From Elusimicrobia bacterium RIFOXYB2_FULL_48_7 (lineage in GTDB: Bacteria; Elusimicrobiota; Endomicrobiia; CG1-02-37-114; XYA2-FULL-39-19): a stretch of DNA of 5,980 nucleotides. The position numbers were made by a program, and so were the translations under genes. Location of the stretch: contig MGVM01000158.1 of assembly GCA_001800495.1 (NCBI GenBank), positions 1 to 5,980 on the forward strand, given 5' to 3'. The notes under the pieces are model-generated. The model was not told where the DNA came from, searched no databases, and saw nothing but the letters and a program-made list of their open reading frames with translations. Shown here in pieces: positions 1 through 5,066 of the stretch (within the stretch, counting starts at the first letter, position 1; each line of letters begins with the position of its first letter).

Positions 1-797
1 GCCAGGAGGAGGTCACCCTGTTTCTGTTCCACCGAGGCCCTGAACGATATCAGTTCGTTTTCCTTCCTGCGGTAATTCGCCGTCCAGGTCTCTATCTGCC
101 TTTCAAGCTTTGATTCCGCCGCCTTGAACTGCGATTCAAGTTTTTCCTTCAGGTCCCGCAGGGAGAGCGCATTCTTCTCGGCCTCGGAGCGCAGCTGCGT
201 GTCCTTCAGCGCCACCTGGGCCTTAAGCGAGATAATTTCCTCGTCCTTGTTGCGCATCCTGGCAGAGTAGATTTCCAGCTCATCCTTCAGCCGGGCTTCA
301 AGCGCCTGCCTGCGCCTTTCAAGCGTTTCTATTTCGGTCTCTATTTCGGTCTTTTTCTGCTCAACCTGGTATTTAAGCTGGGCTTCATCCACCTGGGCTT
401 TGCTCTTGATGACTTCAAGCCCCTGGGTTTTGGAATCGATCCTGTTTTCCCATTCAAGTTTTTCGGTTTCCATCAGCTGTTCGATCTTTTGCAGTTCTGT
501 TTTCCACTTCTTTTGCGCCTGGCCGGCGTCCCTCTGGCCGTCTTTCTGCTGGGCTTCCGCTTTCTTCTCAATGGTGCCGGCCTGGAGGTTCAATTTGATG
601 ATTTCTTCGTCCTTCTTTTTCAGCGTTTCACCGGCCAAGTCCCTATTCTCCTGTATCTTGTGTTCCAGCACTTTGATATCAGCCAGGAGGTGTTCCTTGC
701 TGTTCCTGAAATCTGCCTTCGGCCTGGAACCGTCCCCGATCCCGTTTTTTGTGTTGTCTTCTTTTTTGTTGAACCCGAATTTGTTGAAAATGCTCAT
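1..797 (-). CDS. Coiled-coil protein with ~61-residue repeats, 5' part only (3' end outside window)
   Basis: An open frame starts at ATG 797-795 and stays open for 265 complete codons to the window edge, so the C-terminus is missing. The start is supported by a strong AGGAGG (810-805) seven bases upstream. The product starts MSIFNKFGFNKKED, has no signal peptide or membrane segment, and is probably cytoplasmic. From about residue 34 on it is almost wholly charged heptad-like helix rich in E, K, Q and L, typical of a long coiled coil. A degenerate unit recurs with a step near 61 residues: KDEEIIKLN at 62-70, LEVIKSKAQV at 127-136, KDEEIISLKAQV at 184-195 and KENELISFRASV at 245-256. It lies 172 bp downstream of the FliF/FliG hybrid gene in the same orientation, so it may be co-transcribed and could be a partner or scaffold. 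I recognise no named family. Coiled-coil resemblance to SMC or myosin-like proteins would be non-specific. Confidence 0.85.
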   Translation of the reverse strand, partial: MSIFNKFGFNKKEDNTKNGIGDGSRPKADFRNSKEHLLADIKVLEHKIQENRDLAGETLKKKDEEIIKLNLQAGTIEKKAEAQQKDGQRDAGQAQKKWKTELQKIEQLMETEKLEWENRIDSKTQGLEVIKSKAQVDEAQLKYQVEQKKTEIETEIETLERRRQALEARLKDELEIYSARMRNKDEEIISLKAQVALKDTQLRSEAEKNALSLRDLKEKLESQFKAAESKLERQIETWTANYRRKENELISFRASVEQKQGDLLL

Positions 798-804
798 TCT
801 CTTT

Positions 805-810
805 CCTCCT
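805..810 (-). promoter_or_regulatory. Ribosome binding site of the coiled-coil gene
   Basis: AGGAGG on the minus strand, seven bases before the ATG at 797. It is the strongest Shine-Dalgarno sequence in the window and fixes the start codon. It sits directly below the hairpin at 815-847, so the hairpin could affect ribosome access. Confidence 0.85.
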
Positions 811-814
811 GGAT

Positions 815-847
815 GCCGCATGTTGCCCGCTAAGAAGGGCATGCGGC
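815..847 (-). repeat. Inverted repeat (hairpin) in the leader of the coiled-coil gene
   Basis: Perfect 8-bp arms GCCGCATG (847-840 on the minus strand) and CATGCGGC (822-815) enclose a second 3-bp CCC/GGG helix (839-837 with 828-826) after a 3-base bulge. The hairpin ends four bases before the AGGAGG of the coiled-coil gene. No U-run follows, so it is not a normal intrinsic terminator. A smaller hairpin with arms 843-846 and 851-854 would compete with it. Possible roles are mRNA stabilisation, a translational control element or a processing site. The role is inferred; the dyad itself is plain. Confidence 0.55.
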
Positions 848-924
848 GCTCCGCTTATATATGATTTCTTCTATGATTGCAGGGCGGACACGAGAAAATC
901 TTCTACCCCCGTAGAGATAAACTC

Positions 925-967
925 TGTATCCGCCTATTTTATGTTTATTTCATTATTGGCGGATACA
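925..967 (-). repeat. 10-bp inverted repeat directly after the FliF/FliG hybrid gene
   Basis: Arms TGTATCCGCC (967-958 on the minus strand) and GGCGGATACA (934-925) match perfectly around a 23-base A+T-rich loop, starting two bases past the TAA stop at 972-970. It may protect the 3' end of the upstream cistron or act as a weak or Rho-assisted terminator. No T-run follows on the minus strand (GAGTTTATC follows), and the long loop also argues against a classic intrinsic terminator. A smaller TCTAC/GTAGA hairpin with a four-base G loop lies just beyond at 902-915. Confidence 0.5.
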
Positions 968-969
968 TT

Positions 970-2832
970 TTATGCCTGGCCCACCATGGACGCTTTCAAC
1001 TGCTCTACAAACGCCTTGATTGACTCATCTTCCGGGTTCAATTCAAGCACTTTCTGGAAATTAACCAGCGCCTCGTTGTAATTCCCCAGGTTATAATGGG
1101 AATTCCCCAGGTACTGGTACGCCTCTATGTTATCAGGGTCAAGCCCTATGCAATATTCAAAATACTGCAGGGCTTCGCTGAACTTGCTTTCATCGTAAAG
1201 GCCAACCCCGTAAGTAAAATACTCCTGCAGCTGCCCCGAGTCCGCGCTCTGCGCGTCCTGGGTGTCCTGCACGCCTTCAAGAATGATTCTCGGTTTCTCG
1301 CGGATGAATATCTTGCCCTCGCCTTCGAGTTTCTTGATAAGTTCCACTATCCTGGCCTTCTCTTCCTCCACCTGGTCCGGGGTAAGCGGCTTGCCGTATT
1401 CCATTTCTTCCTTTACCAGGCTCGTGGCGCCCGTGCTCATATTGGCGAAAAACTTCTCAAGCACTTCCTTCGGCGCGTTGCGAAGCGCGCGGGCGATGTT
1501 TTCAACCTTGAGTTCCCTTATGACGACCTGCATCGCCTGGTCGGGAATTGAAACCACGTCGTCAAAAAGGAAGACGTGCTGCCTTATCACGTTGTACATG
1601 TCCGGCTTTTCGTTTTTGAGGTATTCGAATATGTTGTTCCTGGTCGTGCGGTCCACCTGCTCCACGACCCTCAGGAGCTGGTCTATGCCGCCGACAAGGA
1701 AGTCGATTTTCTGTTTCAGCTCGTTGTCTATGCGCATTACCTCGCTTTTGGTCAGCTGGCGCGCGGTCGCGAGATTCAGTGCGACTTCCGCCTGCAGGCT
1801 CTCCGAAAGGCTGGTAAGGACCTCTCGCACGTGCTCCGGTTTCAGGTAACTGAGTACCAGGGCTATGGTCGCGGGGGATTCTTTTGAAATAATATAACTG
1901 AGCCTGCGGAGGTTCTCGTCGTTCACGTAGGTGAACGGCATGTATTTCTCTTCTTCACCGGCACTTTCTTCCTTCTCTTTTTTCTCTTTTTCCGCAAGTT
2001 CGGCTTCCGTCAGGGTGCCCACGCCCCCTACTCCGCCGACTCCACCGCCGCCGGCGCCCGCTCCGGTTGCGCCAGCGCCCTCCATCTTTGAGTCCACGCT
2101 GATCTCCGTGCCGCCGCGGTCCCTCAAAGTCGTGACATAATTCCTCAAGAAACTGGAGAACGGACCGAAAAGGAACATTGACAGCAGCAAAGCTATGAAA
2201 ACAGGTATCAGGACCGCCGGCTTTAAGACTGTATCAATGATAGTAGAAGCTATCTCACTGGTAAATTTTGCTTTCATGAACTTAAGCTCGTCTCCGCGCT
2301 TTGGGTCGAGTTTAAGCGAAGTAATTATGGTTTCCCTGACAACATCCACCAGCCCCTGCGCGAGAGTTTCATCGTGAACCACGACAATGTAAAGTTTCTT
2401 AACCGCAAGTTTTGTCGCCAGGGAGCTTGCCGACTTCTCGCCTGATTCCGCCTTGCTTTCTCCCGCGGGCGGCTCGTTGGACACAGCCTTGGGGTTCGGT
2501 ATTCCCGGAAGCATGTATTCGATGTCTCCCATTTTCCTTTTGCGTTCCGCGGTGCTTTCTTTCGCCTGGCTCAGGTTTTTCTCCGTTTCAAGCCCCATCT
2601 GGACGTTGATGATCACCGAGGATTTGCTTTTGCCGAATATCCTGTCAAGGATGTTTTTCTGTACATAATCCGCCTGCTCTTTCTCGTACTTGGTCTGCTG
2701 TTCCAGGAGGTAAAGCGACGTGTTGACATCCGAGTTTCCCTGGTCCTTCACCTGCCCCCGCACCTTGGCGGGCAGGGCGCTGGTAAGAAGCGCCAGGATT
2801 AGCGCGGCAAGCAGGATTTTTGAAGTTTTCAT
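970..2832 (-). CDS. FliF(C-terminal)-FliG-TPR hybrid membrane protein
   Basis: This 620-residue protein joins flagellar basal-body parts that are normally separate. Residues 1-22 form a signal peptide or signal anchor (KTSKILLAALILALLTSALP). Residues 40-190 resemble the FliF C-terminal periplasmic domain: strand VIINVQMGLE at 73-82, SNEPP at 118-122 matching the FliF SNQPP motif, then VKKLYIVVV at 144-152 and the conserved RGD at 179-181. A transmembrane helix follows (about 206-223), then a Gly-rich linker (252-272) and a charged stretch. Residues 300-395 match FliG middle domain (ESPATIALVLSYL; GGID at 381-384). Residues 412-511 match FliG C-terminal domain (VFLFDD; NMS at 464-466; KLEGEGKIFI at 501-510). 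Two TPRs occupy about 534-602. The FliG N-terminal domain and the FliF ring-building domains 1-2 are absent. Predicted topology places the FliF part in the periplasm and FliG plus TPR in the cytoplasm. The start at 2832 has GAGGG seven bases upstream; an in-frame ATG at 2889 is an alternative. Confidence 0.9.
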   Translation of the reverse strand: MKTSKILLAALILALLTSALPAKVRGQVKDQGNSDVNTSLYLLEQQTKYEKEQADYVQKNILDRIFGKSKSSVIINVQMGLETEKNLSQAKESTAERKRKMGDIEYMLPGIPNPKAVSNEPPAGESKAESGEKSASSLATKLAVKKLYIVVVHDETLAQGLVDVVRETIITSLKLDPKRGDELKFMKAKFTSEIASTIIDTVLKPAVLIPVFIALLLSMFLFGPFSSFLRNYVTTLRDRGGTEISVDSKMEGAGATGAGAGGGGVGGVGGVGTLTEAELAEKEKKEKEESAGEEEKYMPFTYVNDENLRRLSYIISKESPATIALVLSYLKPEHVREVLTSLSESLQAEVALNLATARQLTKSEVMRIDNELKQKIDFLVGGIDQLLRVVEQVDRTTRNNIFEYLKNEKPDMYNVIRQHVFLFDDVVSIPDQAMQVVIRELKVENIARALRNAPKEVLEKFFANMSTGATSLVKEEMEYGKPLTPDQVEEEKARIVELIKKLEGEGKIFIREKPRIILEGVQDTQDAQSADSGQLQEYFTYGVGLYDESKFSEALQYFEYCIGLDPDNIEAYQYLGNSHYNLGNYNEALVNFQKVLELNPEDESIKAFVEQLKASMVGQA

Positions 2833-2839
2833 GTTTTTA

Positions 2840-2844
2840 CCCTC
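2840..2844 (-). promoter_or_regulatory. Ribosome binding site for the preferred start of the FliF/FliG hybrid
   Basis: GAGGG seven bases before ATG 2832. It favours the start that places the hydrophobic signal segment right at the N-terminus. A competing AGGAG at 2904-2900 lies ten bases before the in-frame ATG at 2889, which would add MRNYRTIINNKIKYREGKN ahead of the signal segment. Confidence 0.6.
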
Positions 2845-2913
2845 TCTATATTTTATCTTATTATTTATAATTGTTCTATAATTACGCATAAACACCTTTC
2901 TCCTATTTATTGG

Positions 2914-2928
2914 GATAATTGAATTATC
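2914..2928. repeat. 15-bp palindrome in the gap between the barrel and hybrid genes
   Basis: GATAATT and AATTATC flank a single central base. A further GATAATT lies at 2949-2955, over the stop of the barrel gene. The element sits in a very A+T-rich gap (2833-2941) between two co-oriented genes. It could be an operator or a weak mRNA hairpin. In such A+T-rich DNA a short dyad can also arise by chance, and no convincing -35/-10 pair was found beside it. Confidence 0.3.
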
Positions 2929-2941
2929 TTCCTTTAAATAT

Positions 2942-4591
2942 TTACTGAGATAATTCATCTATGAAGTCCTGCAACACCTGGTTACCCGGGTCAAGTTCAA
3001 GGGCTCTCTTCCATACTTCCCTGGCCCTGTCGGGCTGGTTCATCATGAAGAACGCGCTTCCCATGATTTCAAGGGCAGTGACATTGTTGGGTTCCAGGTT
3101 GAGTATTTCCTGGGTCTTCATGAGCGCCTGGTCATACTTGGCGTCAACGACCGCCTGGCGCGCGTCGTAAACCTTCTTTTCGATAATGGTCCAGCCGCCG
3201 GGGCCTTCCCTGAAGGATTCGGTCAACGACAGGTTATTGCCCTTTTCGATCGCATTGAGCAGCTGAAGGATCTTTTCGTTCTGCGGGTTCTTGTAATAAG
3301 CGTACCTGAGCCCGTTTACAGCGCCGGCGAAATCGTCTTCCATATAAGAGATAATGCCCTTGCGGATCCCGTTGGCTTCATCCGTGTCACCGCTTGCGGT
3401 GGTTATGTAGGCCACGACCAGCTGCAGCCTGCCGATAAGTTTCTGGACGTCCTTGTTCTCAGGGTCTATCGCAGAGGCTTTTTCCATCCTGTTGAACGCT
3501 ATCAGGAAACTGCCCTTCCGGTACGCTTCCATGCCTTCCTGTATCAGCCTTCTGACCAGGGCGTCCCTGTTCTGGACCACTGATTTCCCGAATCTCCACG
3601 TGCCGCTGACTCTCATGGCGCTCACGCCGAGCTCGTGGATAGCCATGGCGTAATCAAATCCGTAGTCCCTGTATTTGAAACCCAGGCCTAAACTGGATTC
3701 GCGGAAACCGGATTCACCGTCAAAACCCAGCCTGAGGGAAACAAAATTTACCAGCCAGTACTCCGCGCCAAGCGCCCAGTTCATGTTTGACTTCATGCCC
3801 TTCACCACGTCAAAAGAAGCAGTGAGCTTGTCCCTCAGAAACTTGTGCGAAGCGCCCATCCTGATGGTCATCGGAAGCACGTCCAGGGTTTCGAAGCTCT
3901 GGGTAAGAATGTTGTTAATGCCGACGCCCAGCCTGAGTCCCGGCAGCTTTTCGGTTACTCCCTGCATCAGGACGCTGCCGTCAAAACCTATCATTGTGTC
4001 TCCCACGCCGTCAAGCGACCTGTTTACAATCTTCGCGGAAAGGCCGACCGACATGTTCTTGATGGCTTTCCTGCCATAGGCGAATGTAAGCGCCATCTGG
4101 TCATCGCTGAACGTTTCGCCTGTCTGGTTGAAGCTGATGTCCCCGGTGGCCTGGTTGTAGCTGAAGTTGACTTTTTCAAAACCGCCGCTGAACATCCTGG
4201 TAAGGTTGACTCCAAACACGCCGTACTTCGCCGTGGGGTAAACGTAGGAGATGAAATCGTAGGACGTTCCCGCCCAGAGGTTGGTGTGAAGAGCCATTAC
4301 TTCCTGCCGGTCAAGCTGGGAAAGCCCTGCCGGGTTCCAATACGTCGCACTCGCGTCATCTGAAACACTGAAAAATGCCTTGCCCATGCCAAGTGACCTG
4401 GCGCCCGCGGCCCATTGTAAGAACTGGCCCGGCTGGCCACCTGAGGAAGCTGCTTCTGCGGAAGGGGTAACTGAATAGGGGCTATTGGGGGCTATGAGGG
4501 CTAAAATAGAAAGGCAAAACACAACAAGCGTAGCAATGAATCTGCTGCGCTGCTCAATTCCGCTCTGGTTTGTTGTTTTTTGTCTTTTCAT
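2942..4591 (-). CDS. PorV/PorQ-family outer-membrane beta-barrel with C-terminal TPR domain
   Basis: Length is 549 residues from ATG 4591. Residues 1-47 form a signal peptide: basic start, hydrophobic core about 18-34, likely cleavage after AEA at 45-47. The stretch after it holds the hallmark of the PorV/PorQ (UPF0164) family: GARSLGMGKAF at 63-73, then DDASATYWNPAGL at 78-90. Residues to about 335 alternate in the manner of outer-membrane strands and end in the aromatic-rich SGTWRFG (329-335). A helical region follows from about 342 with TPR-like helices, clearest at 343-376 and 474-538 (ALELDPGN at 530-537). PorV itself is a barrel that receives type IX secretion cargo; barrels of this family also occur outside that system. 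The TPR part should lie in the periplasm and could bind the periplasmic part of the hybrid protein encoded next, 109 bp downstream. The TTG at 4648 is a poor start because it lies in the loop of the leader terminator. A weak AGG lies eight bases before the ATG. Confidence 0.85.
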   Translation of the reverse strand: MKRQKTTNQSGIEQRSRFIATLVVFCLSILALIAPNSPYSVTPSAEAASSGGQPGQFLQWAAGARSLGMGKAFFSVSDDASATYWNPAGLSQLDRQEVMALHTNLWAGTSYDFISYVYPTAKYGVFGVNLTRMFSGGFEKVNFSYNQATGDISFNQTGETFSDDQMALTFAYGRKAIKNMSVGLSAKIVNRSLDGVGDTMIGFDGSVLMQGVTEKLPGLRLGVGINNILTQSFETLDVLPMTIRMGASHKFLRDKLTASFDVVKGMKSNMNWALGAEYWLVNFVSLRLGFDGESGFRESSLGLGFKYRDYGFDYAMAIHELGVSAMRVSGTWRFGKSVVQNRDALVRRLIQEGMEAYRKGSFLIAFNRMEKASAIDPENKDVQKLIGRLQLVVAYITTASGDTDEANGIRKGIISYMEDDFAGAVNGLRYAYYKNPQNEKILQLLNAIEKGNNLSLTESFREGPGGWTIIEKKVYDARQAVVDAKYDQALMKTQEILNLEPNNVTALEIMGSAFFMMNQPDRAREVWKRALELDPGNQVLQDFIDELSQ

Positions 4592-4613
4592 TTTAGTCGC
4601 CTGTTTTTCCAAC

Positions 4614-4670
4614 AAAAAAACCCGAATTTTTCGTTTTTTTGGCCGCAAAGCCTTTGAAATATTCGGGTTT
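4614..4670 (-). terminator. Terminator-like stem with T-run in the leader of the barrel gene (riboswitch expression platform)
   Basis: On the minus strand AAACCCGAAT (4670-4661) pairs perfectly with ATTCGGGTTT (4627-4618), and T's continue to 4614, giving TTTTTTT across the end of the stem. The 33-base loop contains a small CAAAG/CTTTG hairpin. The element lies between the c-di-GMP aptamer and the ATG at 4591, where a transcription-attenuating expression platform is expected. The loop is longer than in textbook terminators, so efficiency is uncertain. Its 5' arm can instead pair with the 3' conserved strand of the aptamer, as expected for a switch. Confidence 0.6.
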
Positions 4671-4743
4671 CCGTACGTTTACATTTTGTTTACACAGTTT
4701 TTGCATAAAAAAAGCATCTGATAGCTGTGTATTTTTTACTATC

Positions 4744-4828
4744 TTTCGTTCGGCAACCCAGCTTCCCGGCAAAAACTACCGGGACTGTGGCTTTGCGTCC
4801 CCTGATTGCTCAGGGTTTGCCTTTATCG
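4744..4828 (-). promoter_or_regulatory. Cyclic di-GMP-I (GEMM-I) riboswitch aptamer
   Basis: Read on the minus strand, this region holds the conserved blocks of the GEMM-I class in order. AAAGGCAAACC (4824-4814) comes first, then the P2 hairpin (arms 4815-4810 and 4805-4800) capped by the GNRA tetraloop GCAA. GGGACGCAAAGCC (4801-4789) follows, then the P3 stem CCGGG/CCCGG (4783-4779 with 4769-4765), continued by CAG/CUG across an internal loop that would be the tetraloop receptor. GGGUUGCCGAA (4759-4749) closes it. An outer 6-bp helix ACUAUC/GAUAGU (4844-4839 with 4743-4738) frames the aptamer. Aptamers of this class bind the second messenger c-di-GMP and control motility, adhesion and envelope genes. 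It lies in the leader of the barrel gene, 150-odd bases before its start codon, so it should control that gene and probably the FliF/FliG hybrid and coiled-coil genes behind it. Confidence 0.93.
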
Positions 4829-4951
4829 TCATCAGGCTGATAGTTGTCCTATGCCTGAAAACATATAATAAAGATCAAGTAAAGCGAAAAATTAATAACA
4901 ATAAACGCGCAAACTGCGACGGTTTATCGCTTCGGAAAACTGTTTTTTGTT

Positions 4952-4973
4952 AGTGGATAGCCCCCTATCCACT
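4952..4973. repeat. Perfect 9-bp dyad over the predicted transcription start
   Basis: Arms AGTGGATAG (4952-4960) and CTATCCACT (4965-4973) are perfect inverted copies around a 4-base C/G loop. On the minus strand the dyad begins three bases after the TATATA -10 box and covers the expected start of transcription near 4970. It could be the operator of a dimeric repressor, or a hairpin at the 5' end of the mRNA that protects it from decay. No U-run follows on either strand, so it is not an intrinsic terminator. Confidence 0.6.
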
Positions 4974-4976
4974 CTA

Positions 4977-5005
4977 TATATAACACGCGTTTACATAAAA
5001 GTCAA
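4977..5005 (-). promoter_or_regulatory. Sigma-70-type promoter of the riboswitch/barrel/hybrid operon
   Basis: The -35 box TTGACT (5005-5000) and -10 box TATATA (4982-4977) are separated by exactly 17 bases on the minus strand, which is near consensus. Start of transcription is predicted near 4970, giving a leader of about 380 bases that contains the whole GEMM-I aptamer and the terminator-like stem before the ATG at 4591. No comparable promoter was seen ahead of the two downstream genes. Confidence 0.75.
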
Positions 5006-5010
5006 GGGTT

Positions 5011-5066
5011 TTTTTAAAATATTGTTACAATACCCGGATGGGGCCCCCTGGCGGGGTTTTGGAGGG
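5011..5066 (-). terminator. Possible weak terminator of the secreted-protein gene
   Basis: The 62 bases between the stop at 5067 and the next -35 box hold two small dyads on the minus strand. One is CCCC/GGGG around GCCA just after the stop. The other is TATTGT/ACAATA (5032-5027 with 5025-5020), with T's running from the end of its 3' arm. The second has the shape of an intrinsic terminator but its stem is A+T-rich and its loop too tight to be strong. Since a new promoter starts directly behind, some end of transcription here is plausible but not demonstrated. Confidence 0.3.

Noticed and set aside
400..864. Plus-strand open frames opposite the coiled-coil gene
   Set aside because: They are antisense to a continuous coding frame with a strong ribosome binding site and give serine/phenylalanine-rich products, typical of the complement of K/E/Q-rich coding DNA.
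850..900. Promoter for the coiled-coil gene (TATATA near 856-862)
   Set aside because: The -10-like sequence lacks a credible -35 box at 16-18 bases; A+T-rich chance is sufficient.
1080..1112. Direct repeat of AATTCCCCAGGT
   Set aside because: It encodes the similar Leu-Gly-Asn turns of the two TPR helices and is explained by protein repetition.
2017..2079. GC-rich low-complexity tract resembling a DNA repeat
   Set aside because: It encodes the Gly/Ala/Val-rich linker between the membrane helix and the FliG part; codon third positions vary.
1096..2668. Several plus-strand open frames opposite the FliF/FliG hybrid
   Set aside because: The minus-strand frame encodes recognisable FliF and FliG domains; the plus-strand products show no domain, no ribosome binding site and no operon logic.
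2961..4363. Plus-strand frames, and a 63-residue minus-strand frame at 4024-4215, overlapping the barrel gene
   Set aside because: They are shadows of the PorV-type coding sequence in other frames.
4592..4648. TTG 4648 as start of the barrel protein
   Set aside because: It lies in the loop of the terminator-like stem. The extra 19 residues are encoded by the terminator arm and T-run, while ATG 4591 gives a normal signal peptide.
4485..4953. Plus-strand frames across the leader region
   Set aside because: They run antisense through the promoter dyad, riboswitch and terminator stem, which explain this sequence much better; no plausible protein is encoded.
5041..5060. GC-rich hairpin with TTTT as a plus-strand terminator
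   Set aside because: The stem is only four base pairs and no plus-strand gene ends here.
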